A stretch of 64,000 nt of DNA, taken from NCBI GenBank assembly GCA_963717135.1, contig CAVQVN010000009.1, forward strand, positions 310,001 through 374,000, given 5' to 3'. Shown here piece by piece: positions 42,409-51,895 of the stretch. Positions within the stretch are counted from its first letter, which is position 1; each line of letters opens with the position of its first letter. A program made the position numbers and the translations under genes. The notes beneath the pieces are model-generated. The model was not told the origin of the DNA. It ran no database searches and saw nothing but the letters and a program-made list of their open reading frames with translations. This DNA comes from UBA4744 sp963717135 (GTDB lineage Bacteria; Actinomycetota; Acidimicrobiia; Spongiisociales; UBA4744).

Positions 42409-43683
42409 ATGCCGATTGCAGACTGCCCGAATCAACGGCACTCACCGCTGGGAGAAGACTTGGCTTCCGCTCCAACCCGGGTTGCAGAGCAGCACCTCGC
42501 TGCCTTGTGTTCCGTACAACCCGACCGCAGACCGGGGGGTCACGGAAATCACCAGGCGACGGAGTACGTGGCCGGCGAGTTGGCGCGGGCGTCGTGGACG
42601 GTTCAGACGCAGGAGTTTGGCTGCCTCGATTGGGGATCCGACGGCGCTTCGATCACGGTCGGGGGCACGACGCTGGCGTTGACCCCGAGCCCGTATGGTC
42701 TGGGGGTCGCAGCTTTCGGTCCGCTTCGGATACTCCATTCTGTTGAGAGTCTCAGGAGGACGGATCTGGCCGGCTCGATCGTGGTGCTCACCGACGCACT
42801 TGCAGCAGAACCTCTCACCCCCCGAGCGTTTCCGTTCTACGGGTCGGAAGAACACACGGCAATTCTCGATTCGCTCGAGGAGTCCCGTCCGGCCGCCGTA
42901 ATCGCCGTCACCGGCCGGTACCCGGAGTTGTGTGGAGCTCTCGACCCGTTCCCTCTCATCGAGGATGGCGATTTCACCATCCCGACCGCGAACGTTCGTC
43001 CCGCCGATGCCGTACATCTGCTCAACGCCGAAGGATCAATGGCGTCGGTTGAGATTCGTTCGGAACGCCGGCCCTCGAAAGCCCGAAACATCATGGCGAT
43101 TCGGGAACCTCGGAACCATCGAATCACGGTGGTGGCCCATATCGACACCAAGCCGGGTACGCCGGGAGCGGTCGACAATGCCGCCGGCGTCGTCGTGTTG
43201 CTTCTCCTCGCCGACCTGCTCTCACCGACCAGGCATACCCATCTGCCGATCGGAATTGAACTCTTGGTAGTCAACGGCGAGGACCACTTCGCGGCACCCG
43301 GCGAGGTGGCCTGGCTCGAAGCGAATGACGGCCGGCTCGATGACGTGGCTCTGATGATCAACATCGATGGAGCCGGATACTGCGAGGGCGGCTCTGCCTT
43401 TTCCCTATACAACGTCGACGACGGCATAACGGCCCATGTCAAGCGGTCATTCGCCGGTTATGCCGACATCGCCGAAGGGCCGGGGTGGTACCAGAGCGAT
43501 CATGCGATCTTTGCCATGCAGGGCAGAGCCGCCCTTGCCATCACCACCGAACGCGTCCAGGAGATGCTGGCCGTTCTGTTCCACTCACAGCACGACACAC
43601 CCGACAAGGTCGACATCAATCGCATCATCAATATCGCCACGGCGTTGGAGTCGCTACTGGCCAATTGGCCCGGCCAAGATTGA
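42409..43683 (+). CDS. M28-family zinc aminopeptidase-like protein
   Basis: The 424-residue protein has VAHIDTKPGTPGAVDNAAGV, which holds the first two metal ligands (His and Asp) of M28 peptidases. VVNGEDHF carries the catalytic Glu and metal residue, INIDGAGY another Asp, and the last His is near QSDHAIFA. A protease-associated-like domain lies in between. There is no signal peptide, so it is cytoplasmic, unlike most secreted M28 enzymes. ATG 42409 is the most likely start. Substrate is unknown. Confidence 0.82.
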   Translation: MPIADCPNQRHSPLGEDLASAPTRVAEQHLAALCSVQPDRRPGGHGNHQATEYVAGELARASWTVQTQEFGCLDWGSDGASITVGGTTLALTPSPYGLGVAAFGPLRILHSVESLRRTDLAGSIVVLTDALAAEPLTPRAFPFYGSEEHTAILDSLEESRPAAVIAVTGRYPELCGALDPFPLIEDGDFTIPTANVRPADAVHLLNAEGSMASVEIRSERRPSKARNIMAIREPRNHRITVVAHIDTKPGTPGAVDNAAGVVVLLLLADLLSPTRHTHLPIGIELLVVNGEDHFAAPGEVAWLEANDGRLDDVALMINIDGAGYCEGGSAFSLYNVDDGITAHVKRSFAGYADIAEGPGWYQSDHAIFAMQGRAALAITTERVQEMLAVLFHSQHDTPDKVDINRIINIATALESLLANWPGQD

Positions 43684-43759
43684 TCGGTTTTGCCGGAAAT
43701 GGCCGCCCGTCTCCCCGTAGGGTGTGCCGGTACTTCGCGAGCAGCGATAACGTTCTTAC

Positions 43760-44280
43760 ATGGATCGAACATCGTTTCAGGCGATAGACCGACGGTTGAC
43801 CCATTGGATGGCCCAGCACGGATTGACGCTCCTGCGGGTCAGTATCGGGCTCGTCTTCTTCTGGTTCGGAGTCCTCAAGTTCTGGCCGGGCTTGAGCCCC
43901 GCCGACCAACTGGCCACCGAGACGATCGACCGGTTGTCTTTTGGTCTGGTAAGTGGAGACATCGCTCGAATCCTGCTGGCACTCCTCGAAACGGCCATCG
44001 GGATCGGACTCATCTCAGGCCTTTTCATGCGCTTGACCCTGTTGCTGCTGGTGGGCCAGATGCTCGGCACGGTGACACCCCTGTTCTTGTTTCCCGAGGT
44101 GACCTGGTCGGACTTATTCGTGCCGACCCTGGAAGGTCAATACATCCTCAAGAACATGGTGCTGGTCTCGGCCGCCCTCACGATCGGGGCCACCGTCCGG
44201 GGCGGCGGCCTGATCGATGATCCGGACGTCCTCGACGAAGTGAAGGCCCGGCCGCCGCGCCCGGGAACCGCCGGTAGTAG
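43760..44280 (+). CDS. DoxX-like membrane protein, 3' end disrupted
   Basis: ATG 43760 opens a DoxX-type protein: LLRVSIGLVFFWFGVLKFWPGL, four membrane helices, then IDDPDVLDEVKA near residue 160. Family proteins end about here. In this sequence the frame stays open to 44716 through the whole start of the cupin gene, giving Arg-rich nonsense. A one-base loss in the GC-rich stretch near 44245-44270 would instead reach TAGTAG at 44275-44280. I treat the true end as there. Function of DoxX proteins is poorly known; some act with thiol oxidoreductases. Confidence 0.65.
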
Positions 44281-44405
44281 CAGAACACGGTGGCCGACGC
44301 ATCGAACCTGGTACCGGCCCGGACACCGGGCTCGTGGCCAAGCCCAGCGGTCCGGGCATGGACGTCTGTCACTAGCCTCGGATCGGCGTCAGAACGGGAG
44401 AGATA

Positions 44406-44796
44406 ATGGAACACAAACCGGCCGCAGACATCAGCTGGGTCCCGGCGGGCGACGAGCACTTCACCGGAACCGTCCTTTTCGGACCCTTGTCCTCGGGTCC
44501 GGATCGCAGTCTCAACGCTCTCGCCGTGCTGTTCGAGCCGGGGGCTCGCACCGATTGGCACACCCATCCCGACGGTCAGGTTCTCTACATAACCTCCGGG
44601 GCCGGCAAAGTGCAGACGAGCGACGGGGAGACCGTGCGAGGTGTCGCCGGGAGATGTTGTCTACACGCCGACCGGCGAGAAACACTGGCACGGCGCCACC
44701 GAAACCAGCTATCTGATGCACCTATCGCTCACAACCGGCGGAACCACCGAATGGCTCTCGGAGAGAGTCAACGACGCGGACTACCAACGTGGGTGA
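44406..44796 (+). pseudogene. Cupin protein, frameshifted near 44637
   Basis: The first part reads as a cupin from ATG 44406: FTGTVLFGPLSSG, then DWHTHPDGQVLYITSGAGKVQ with the metal His pair. After GETV the frame breaks. If the C at 44637 is skipped, the rest continues as EVSPGDVVYTPTGEKHWHGA and TGGTTEWLSERV, the second cupin motif, ending at TGA 44796. The gene is otherwise intact, so this is either a sequencing error or a very recent mutation. It would be a small metal-binding cupin of the carboxymuconolactone-decarboxylase-associated type. Confidence 0.8.
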
Positions 44797-44801
44797 CACG
44801 A

Positions 44802-45722
44802 CTAGCTGCTCTCGGTTCCCCTGACGAAGTCGGGGCGCTGGAAGGCGGGTTCCGGGTAGTCGTAGAAACCTTTACCTGACTTGACACCCAGCTCGCCCGC
44901 CTCCACCTTGGTTTTCAAGAACCGGCGCAGACGTCGAACCCGGGGAAGAAAGGCGACGAATCTTGTCTTCGCCGAGACCACTTCGTCGGCCAAGTCGATA
45001 CCGACCAGATCCAGAATCCCGAAGGGACCAATGGGCATTTTGGTGACACCCATCCACGCCCGGTCCACATCTTCGATCGAGGCTACCTCCTCGGCCCTCA
45101 ATTGCATGGCCGCGCTGAGGACGGCATTGAGCATCGAGTTGAACACATAACCCGGGCTCTCCTTCCTGAGCACTATGGGAACCTGGTCGATACGGAGGGC
45201 GAGCCGGCGCAGCAGGGTAACCACGTCCGAACGGGTTCCGGGATGGGGCATGACGTCCACGACGTTGGAATCCCAGACCGGCTGGTGAAAGTGGAAGGCG
45301 CAGAATTGTCCGGACCGTCCGGTCGAACCGGCAATCTTGGATGGAAGCAAGAACGAGGTATTGGTAGTGAAGACCGCTTCGGGGGGACATAGCTCATGGA
45401 ACTGAGCGAAGACCTGCCGTTTGACTTCGAGACTCTCAGAGACCGATTCGCTCACCAGACTGACGCCCTGCGCTGCCTTGGCAGCATCGATTTCCAATCC
45501 GATTCGGGCGAGCGTCTGGCGGGCTTCTGCTGCGACGAGCAGACCTCTGTCTGTGAACTCCTGGGCGAACCGGTCCAGAGCGACCGCGGCGTCGCCCAAT
45601 GCCCGGTCGCTGACGTCGTAAAGAACTACGTCGTAGCCATGGGTGGCAAATTGCCAGCCAATCTGTGTTCCCATTGTTCCTGAACCAATCATCAGGATCC
45701 GGCGAACATCGTTGATTTGCAT
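44802..45722 (-). CDS. 3-hydroxyacyl-CoA dehydrogenase (HBDH-like)
   Basis: The 306-residue protein starts at ATG 45722 behind GGGGAGG. Its NAD-binding loop is GSGTMGTQIG and the catalytic His is in FCAFHFHQPVWD. Later come KESPGYVFNSMLNAVLSAA (in part) and the C-terminal helical domain with GFYDYPEPAF. It oxidises 3-hydroxyacyl-CoA, probably 3-hydroxybutyryl-CoA, or a related hydroxy acid. It ends 6 nt after the convergent cupin gene. No thiolase or crotonase adjoins. Confidence 0.88.
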   Translation of the reverse strand: MQINDVRRILMIGSGTMGTQIGWQFATHGYDVVLYDVSDRALGDAAVALDRFAQEFTDRGLLVAAEARQTLARIGLEIDAAKAAQGVSLVSESVSESLEVKRQVFAQFHELCPPEAVFTTNTSFLLPSKIAGSTGRSGQFCAFHFHQPVWDSNVVDVMPHPGTRSDVVTLLRRLALRIDQVPIVLRKESPGYVFNSMLNAVLSAAMQLRAEEVASIEDVDRAWMGVTKMPIGPFGILDLVGIDLADEVVSAKTRFVAFLPRVRRLRRFLKTKVEAGELGVKSGKGFYDYPEPAFQRPDFVRGTESS

Positions 45723-45966
45723 GCGAGCCTCCCCAATTCGATGAAGAGCGCCGTGGGATGCGCGGGTCTCCCGCGGGAACCCCTTCTTGTGAGCATACGC
45801 CCGCCCCACACCGGCCAATACCCCTATTCCCAGGAGAAAACCGGCCGGCCGGCCGGGCCTGTTCGAGCAAGGCGCTCGATTGGTCTCTGGCGGACCTGCC
45901 GATCGGCCCTGGTCACGAACTTAGCCAAGCGCGACATTGAAACGGACCGGTGAGAGGAGGTCTCCG

Positions 45967-46864
45967 ATGTTGTACGCCCTGGACCGTTCCCTGCTGAAAC
46001 GCCTGAGACGGAGCGATCTCGTGTTCGAATTCCGAGGCGCCGAGATGCTGTGGGCCCGGTTTCGCACCGACCTCGACATCGTGAAGGCCATCCTTCCGAA
46101 GCCACTTGCCCCGGCTGAAGAACCCCTCGCGTCTGCGTTCGTCGCTCGATATCCGAACACCAACTTTGGAGTCACGTACTCGGAAGGAGCGCTGTTCTTA
46201 CGGGCAACGTACAAGGAGGAGCCGGGGTGGTATTGCCTGGCGATGCCGGTGGACAACGACATGGCCATGGTCGGAGGGCGGGAGCAATTCGGATACCCCA
46301 AGAAGATCGCCGAGGAGATCACCCTGACACGCATCGACAACCATGCGGTCGGCCGGGTCGTGCGACGAGGCGTCGAGGTGCTGCACATCGAGGCTGAACT
46401 CATCGACCCTGTGGAAGATTCGGCCCTCGACGCGATCGGGCCGGTGGTGAAGCGATCTGGACGGCAAACCCTGTCGAAAAGTCGTCTCCTTCAATTTCAA
46501 GTTCTCCCGGAGCCCGGATGGGCGCGGCTTCGACTACATACCCAGACTGATGCGGGAGGTTGTGCTGTTCCGTCCACGCGACGATCTCATCAGCGGCACC
46601 GGCAAACTGGTAGTGGCGTCCTCGCCGTACGACCCGCTCGGCGACATCCCCGTCCTCGATCTGATGAACGTCGTCTACGGCACGTGGGACAACGACATGC
46701 TTCCGGGTCGAGTCGTCGCCCGTGTTGGCAACCCGCTCAACTTCGCCCGACACGCCATGTTCAAGGAGGACTACGTCGGCTGGGCACTCGACCAGGGCGA
46801 GCTACCACGGCCTCCCAGCCGCCGTGAGCGAGCGCAACGCTGGAAAGCTATGCAGGAGTATTAG
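45967..46864 (+). pseudogene. Acetoacetate decarboxylase-like protein, frameshifted near 46453
   Basis: ATG 45967 has GAGAGGAGG six bases upstream. The first frame has the ADC-family look: MLWARFRTDLDIVKAILPK, FVARYPNTNFGVTYSEGAL (in part), REQFGYPKKIAEE. At about 46453 one extra C throws it out; resuming one base later gives DLDGKPCRKVV, FSRSPDGRGFDYIPRL and LFRPRDDLI, on to TAG 46864. Both halves are well conserved, so the gene is recent in its break or mis-sequenced. The family decarboxylates acetoacetate or acts on related oxo acids. The catalytic Lys was not located with confidence. Confidence 0.8.
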
Positions 46865-46910
46865 AAAGCGGTCGGTTGGAAGGGCTCCCCAAGCGGACCT
46901 TCCACACCGT

Positions 46911-47523
46911 ATGCTCAAGAACATGTGGTTCTTTGAAGACGACCAAGTTCGTATCGGCCGGCTGGTGGTCGGTCCCCTCGACAACAACGTCTTCGTCGTG
47001 GCCGATCCGCGCGGTGAGGCGGCGGTCATCGACGCCGCCGACGAGGCCGGGCGGATCCTCGACGCGGTCTCGGGCCTCACGGTGACCGTCGTGCTCACGA
47101 CCCACGGTCACGCCGACCACATCCAGGCCGCTGAACTCGTTTCCACTCGACTGGGTGCGCCTATCCGCATCCATGCCGACGATCAACCTCTCGCCGGCAT
47201 CGCCGGCGCGACTCCCATCAGAGACGGTCGAGACTATCGATATCGGTGATATCCAACTCGAAGCCATCCACACGCCCGGCCACACCCCCGGGTCAATCTG
47301 CTTCAGACTGGGAACGCACCTCTTCAGCGGGGACACCCTCTTTCCCGGTGGTCCGGGCGCCACCCGGTTCCCCTATTCCAATTTCGACCAGATCATGGAG
47401 TCCCTGGAAACTCGCCTCTTCACCCTCCCCGATGCCACCAACGTTTACCCGGGCCACGGTGCCTTCACCACCATCGGCCAAGAGCGGGGCTCGATCCCCG
47501 ACTGGAAAGCCCGCCGCTGGTGA
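46911..47523 (+). pseudogene. Metallo-beta-lactamase-fold hydrolase, frameshifted near 47229
   Basis: From ATG 46911 (or 46923) the first frame carries FVVADPRGEAAVIDAADEAG and the metal motif THGHADHI. It breaks after ATPIRDG. Skipping the C at 47229 restores ETIDIGDIQLEAIHTPGHTPGS, then LFSGDTLFPGGPG and YPGHG, ending at TGA 47523. Together they make a ~200-residue glyoxalase II-like MBL hydrolase with all metal ligands. Only the one-base shift prevents a full protein. It ends 41 nt before the O-methyltransferase start. Confidence 0.8.
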
Positions 47524-47564
47524 CACCGAACGGAATCTTGGAGCCAGATACCCGAGGAGAAAGA

Positions 47565-48227
47565 ATGAGCAACGAAAACAGCTTCGTGGCGCCGGAGATC
47601 GACGACTACCTCGTTACGATTTCCCCGGCGGAGGACCCCTACCGGGAGGCGTTGCGTCTGGCGACCGCCGGGCTTCCGGGAGCGGCCATGCAGATCTCGC
47701 CCGGTCAGGGTCGGTTGATGACATTGCTGACCCGTCTGATGGGCGCTCGCCGGGCGATCGAAGTGGGTGTGTTCACCGGATACAGCGCTCTGTGCGTTGC
47801 CCAGGCCCTCCCCGACGATGGGCAGTTAGTGGCGTGCGAGATCAACGACGAGCACGTCGACCTGGCTCAACGGTTCTGGCAGGAAGCCGGAGTGGCCCAC
47901 AAAATCGATCTTCGCCTGGCACCGGCCTTGCACACTCTGGACGACCTCCTAGATGCCGGCGAGAGCGGTCGGTTCGATCTCGGGTTCATCGACGCCGACA
48001 AAGAAAACTACGCCGGGTATTTCGAGCGGATGCTTCGTCTGCTGCGTCCGGGAGGTTTGATCCTGATCGACAACGTGCTGTGGGGTGGGCGGGTTATCGA
48101 CCCGAGCTTCGAAGACCCCGACACGATTGCGATTCGTCAGCTCAATCAGGGGCTCCGTGACGATGCCCGGGTCGATGTCTACCTATTGCCGGTCAGCGAC
48201 GGTCTGATGCTGGCCTGCAAGCGCTGA
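47565..48227 (+). CDS. SAM-dependent O-methyltransferase (CCoAOMT/COMT type)
   Basis: ATG 47565 follows GAGGAG. The 220-residue protein has the class I SAM site AIEVGVFTGYSALCVAQAL, the metal and catechol residues in DLGFIDADKENYAGYF, and LLRPGGLILIDNVLW. This is PF01596, which methylates catechol-like hydroxyls using Mg2+. Length and layout are standard. The next gene on the strand is an AdoHcy-hydrolase-like protein, which could recycle its by-product. Confidence 0.92.
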   Translation: MSNENSFVAPEIDDYLVTISPAEDPYREALRLATAGLPGAAMQISPGQGRLMTLLTRLMGARRAIEVGVFTGYSALCVAQALPDDGQLVACEINDEHVDLAQRFWQEAGVAHKIDLRLAPALHTLDDLLDAGESGRFDLGFIDADKENYAGYFERMLRLLRPGGLILIDNVLWGGRVIDPSFEDPDTIAIRQLNQGLRDDARVDVYLLPVSDGLMLACKR

Positions 48228-48366
48228 CCGTTGGCTCGATAGCATGTGCCTTTCAGCCGCCTCGACACAGCCGCACCGAGCGAGTGCTGCTGCCTGTGGT
48301 CGCTTTTTCCGCTGGACTGCCCTCTCGGTTAGGCGCGACGATGGGTGGACCGTTCCGGAGGAAATC

Positions 48367-49527
48367 ATGTACAAAGTCAAGGATATTTCGCTCGGTGCTC
48401 GGGTTGACGATGCCGAGGAGTCCTGGTGGCGGATCCTCATGCCGGTGTCGACTCATCTGGGGGAACAACTCTCTGGAATCGACCTCAGCGGACTGACCGC
48501 GGCCTGCCGTCAGCATATCCGGATGAACACGGTTGCCACGGTCCTTCCGCTGGTGCGGGCCGGGGCCCGGGTGCGGATCGCTGCAGTCAATCCGGACAGT
48601 ACCGATGATGTGGCGGCTGCTCTCCTGGCCGCCCGGGGGGTAGAAGTCTGGGCGTGGAGTCGGATGACGGACCGGGAGGTAAGGGAAGGTCTCGACTGGC
48701 TGCTATCGGAGCCTGCCGAGGCCGTCTCCGATATGGGCGGCGAACTGATTGCTGGATTCGCCGTTCGTGACGGTAGACCGGCGGGAGCACTGGAAGGGAC
48801 CATGTCCGGGCTGCACCGTCTCGCCGACCTGGATATCCCGTTCCCGGTTTTCGACTGGAACAGTGTTCCGTTGAAGGACCGGCTTCACAACCGCCACCAT
48901 GTCGGCCTCACCGCATGGCCGGCGTTCTCCGCCGTCACCGGACTGGCGCTCCACGGCCGGTCGGTGCTGGTCATCGGTTTCGGCCCGGTCGGTCGGGGCG
49001 TGGCCCTACACGCCCGCGCGCTGGGGGCGGTGGTGTCGGTCGCCGAAGTCGACCCGGTGCGAGCCCTCGAAGCGCAGCATCACGGTTGCCGGGACGTCGC
49101 CCTCGAGGAAGGTCTGGCGTCTTGTTCGATCGTCGTGACCGCCACCGGTCGAGAAGCAGTCCTCGGCCCCGAGCAGTTGAGCCGTCTCCGTCCCGGGGCG
49201 ATCCTGGTCAATGTGGGTCACAGCAACCGGGAGATCGACGTGACCTGGCTCGACCGACAGTCACATCAGTCGGTGCGCCAATCGATCGATCGATACACCA
49301 TCGACGACCGGGACGTCTTCCTGATCAACCGCGGCAGCCTCGTCAACCTGGCCCCCAACACCGGAGTCGCCATCGACGAGTTCTTCGACCCCTTTGCCGC
49401 GATCATGCTGCAGGGGTTGGCCTGGATTCTCAGAGGAGGCGCACAACAGGCAGAACCCGGACTACAGCCCTACCCGGTCCGCCTGGCACAGGAGGTTGCC
49501 GAACTCGCCCGCCGCAGCCGCACCTGA
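48367..49527 (+). CDS. Divergent S-adenosylhomocysteine hydrolase-like protein
   Basis: ATG 48367 follows GGAGGAAA and encodes 386 residues, ~40-100 fewer than true SahH. The NAD domain is clear (LVIGFGPVGRGVALHARALG), followed by VTATGREAVLG, GHSNREIDVTWL and a Pro/Tyr-rich end. The substrate half is altered: NSVPLKDRLHN keeps Asn and Lys but has His where SahH has Asp, the SahH GGD segment reads SDMGGELI, and the C-terminal Lys-Tyr tail is missing. It may hydrolyse a different thioether or be regulatory. It is 139 nt downstream of the O-methyltransferase. Confidence 0.75.
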   Translation: MYKVKDISLGARVDDAEESWWRILMPVSTHLGEQLSGIDLSGLTAACRQHIRMNTVATVLPLVRAGARVRIAAVNPDSTDDVAAALLAARGVEVWAWSRMTDREVREGLDWLLSEPAEAVSDMGGELIAGFAVRDGRPAGALEGTMSGLHRLADLDIPFPVFDWNSVPLKDRLHNRHHVGLTAWPAFSAVTGLALHGRSVLVIGFGPVGRGVALHARALGAVVSVAEVDPVRALEAQHHGCRDVALEEGLASCSIVVTATGREAVLGPEQLSRLRPGAILVNVGHSNREIDVTWLDRQSHQSVRQSIDRYTIDDRDVFLINRGSLVNLAPNTGVAIDEFFDPFAAIMLQGLAWILRGGAQQAEPGLQPYPVRLAQEVAELARRSRT

Positions 49528-49739
49528 CCTCCCCTAGTCCGGTTACGTGATTCGCCTGACTCCCCGAAGCGCTCGTCCCGGCCAAGGGCGATCAGTTCGG
49601 TCGGGGAACAACGGTGCGATGGTGACAACGACATTTCGATTCAATCCTCCTCGTGGGTGTCTAACCAGGGCAGTGAGATAGGGTTGGCCCCAGTCGGCGC
49701 GCAAAGCGGGCGACACTACAACGAGGAGCGCGTCTCGAC

Positions 49740-51072
49740 GTGCAGCCGGAGACGAAGTACGCCCAGTCGACCAACGGCGCAATTGGATATCAGGTGTTCG
49801 GAGAGGGCACGGCTGACCTTGTGTTCGTAACCCAGTGGGGTACGAATATCGACAACTACTGGGACGAGCCTTCGGCCTCCAGATACCTGGACCGTCTCGC
49901 CTCGTTCTCGCGGGTAATCCTCTTCGACAAACTCGGTACCGGTGTGTCAGACCCAATCCCGAGGGACAAGTTCCCTGGCGTTGATCTGTGGATCGAGAAC
50001 ATCGTTACGGTGATGGACGCCGCCGGGTCGGAACAGGCAGTCATGGTTGGAGATACCGAGGGCGGGACCATGGCCATCCAGTTCGCAGCGACCTATCCCG
50101 AGAGGACCCGGTCGCTGGTATTGATCAATACAATCGCTCGCCTTCGACGCGGCCCCGACTATTCGATCGGCATGCCTCCCAATGTCGTGGAACGCAACTC
50201 GGAGCTGTTCCTGCAACAGCACGGCACCACCGGCGATGTGCTCATCTTGACCGCGCCGTCGGTTGCCGGCGATGCCCGTTTCCGAAGGTGGTATGTCAGG
50301 TTCCAGCGTTCGGCCATGCCACCGGAGATCCTCAGAACCGGATATCGATGGCTGACCGAGATCGATGTGACGGGAGTGCTCGCGTCGATCACCGTTCCGA
50401 CCCTCGTCATCCACCGGAGAGACAACCTCTACCACCGCGTCGCCTTCGGGAAATACGTGGCGGACCGGATTCCCGGCGCAGAATGGGTGGAACTTCCGGG
50501 GGCGGACTCCAGCCCATTCCACGTTGGCAACTACCAGGAGATCCTCGACCACGTCGAGAGGTTCGTCACCGGCCAAATCTCGCACATGACCGAGGAACGG
50601 CGACTGGCGACCGTCCTGTTCACCGACATCGTCAGTTCAACCAAGCAGGCATCGAAGTTGGGGGATCAGCGATGGCTCGATCTCCTCGGAGATGCGAACC
50701 GGATCTGCTCAACCCAGGTCGAACGTTTCGGAGGCACCACCATCAAAACCACGGGTGACGGGTATCTGGCGATTTTTGACAGCCCCGCCGCCGCAGTCGC
50801 AACGGCGAGAGAGATCGTTGATCAGGTTGGAACCCGGGATCAATATGCGGGCCGGCCTCCACACCGGCGAGATCACCCTCAAGGGCACCGACATCGCCGG
50901 GATCGGTGTGCACATCGCCTCCCGGGTCATGGATCACGCACCGGACGGCGCCGTCGCTGTCTCCAGCACCGTGAAGGACCTGACGGTGGGATCGTCGATC
51001 TGCTACGAACCCATGGGATCATTCGTTCTCAAAGGTGTCCCCGACCAATGGAACCTCTACACGGTCAATTGA
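49740..51072 (+). pseudogene. Alpha/beta hydrolase - class III cyclase fusion, frameshifted near 50830
   Basis: From GTG 49740, residues 1-275 are an alpha/beta hydrolase (GYQVFGEGTADLVFV, VGDTEGGTMAIQFAATYPERT in part; the usual nucleophile Ser is Thr). A cyclase domain follows: LATVLFTDIVSSTKQA and TIKTTGDGYLAIFD. The frame breaks near 50830; one base later it continues as EPGINMRAGLHTGEI and GIGVHIASRVMD to TGA 51072. His replaces the usual Asn in the last motif. Such hydrolase-cyclase fusions are common in Mycobacterium and relatives. The break could be a sequencing error. Confidence 0.78.
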
Positions 51073-51262
51073 GCGCGGGCTTGCTAGTCAACGAATCGAA
51101 CTGCTTCCGGTTCGTAGGCCGCCAAAGGACCCTGGCGCCCTTCACTTTTCCGCCTCCGTCTTTCGCCGACTGAGGAGAACCCGAGGTGGACCGCCCGAAG
51201 GAGCGGCCTGCTGATGGTGTTGCCGTTACGGCACAGCTTGCTCGCTACCTACACTCGTCTCC

Positions 51263-51787
51263 ATGAACGCAGTCCTGGGCGCACTCCTCATCTTTGTGAT
51301 GCGGGTTACCGACGTTTCCATTGGTTCGATACGGATCGTGATGCTGGTCCGAGGCCGCAAGTGGATCGCCGGCCTCCTCGGTTTCTTTGAATCACTGGTC
51401 TGGGTCCTGGCCGCCGGGTTGGTACTCACCAACATGGACAGTCCCTTACGCGTAGTTGCGTTCGCAGCCGGTTTCGCCACCGGCACCGTATTGGGCGGGA
51501 CTGTCGAGAGTTGGATTGCCATGGGCCAAAGCGTGCTCCGCGTGATCACGCCCCTGGAGACGCCGGAGGTGGCACCGGCACTACGACGAGCGGGGTTCGG
51601 CGTGACTGTGGTCAACGCCGAGGGCAAGAACGGGGAAGTTCGGCTGGCGTTCACCGTCGTGCCGCGCCGGCGCCACTCCGAAGTGCTCTCGATCGTCAAC
51701 AACGTCAACCCCGAAGCTTTTGTGACTCTCGAGGACGTCTCGACACCGGAACTGAGGTTGATGAAGAGCTCCCGCGTTCGCAAGTAG
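51263..51787 (+). CDS. UPF0316 membrane protein (DUF5698/DUF2179)
   Basis: The 174-residue protein opens with three membrane helices containing RVTDVSIGSIRIVMLVRG and GFFESLVWVLAAGLV, the signature of UPF0316. Its last ~80 residues form a DUF2179-like domain (GFGVTVVNAEGKNGEVRLAF and RHSEVLSIVNNVNPEAFV). Members are conserved in many bacteria with no known role; the soluble part may bind a nucleotide or other ligand. The start ATG 51263 has no strong ribosome site. Confidence 0.9.
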   Translation: MNAVLGALLIFVMRVTDVSIGSIRIVMLVRGRKWIAGLLGFFESLVWVLAAGLVLTNMDSPLRVVAFAAGFATGTVLGGTVESWIAMGQSVLRVITPLETPEVAPALRRAGFGVTVVNAEGKNGEVRLAFTVVPRRRHSEVLSIVNNVNPEAFVTLEDVSTPELRLMKSSRVRK

Positions 51788-51895
51788 ACCTCCGGGCGCC
51801 GGCTGATCCTGGTTGGCGAGTCTCCGCCACTCCGATACGGATTGCGGACCTCAATTGACCGATGCGCCGGCCGGTGTTCCCCGCAGCCGGGAAGT

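Noticed and set aside
44281..44716. C-terminal extension of the DoxX frame
   Set aside because: It runs out of frame through the cupin gene and encodes Arg/Gly-rich nonsense; a lost frame is more likely than a real 318-residue protein.
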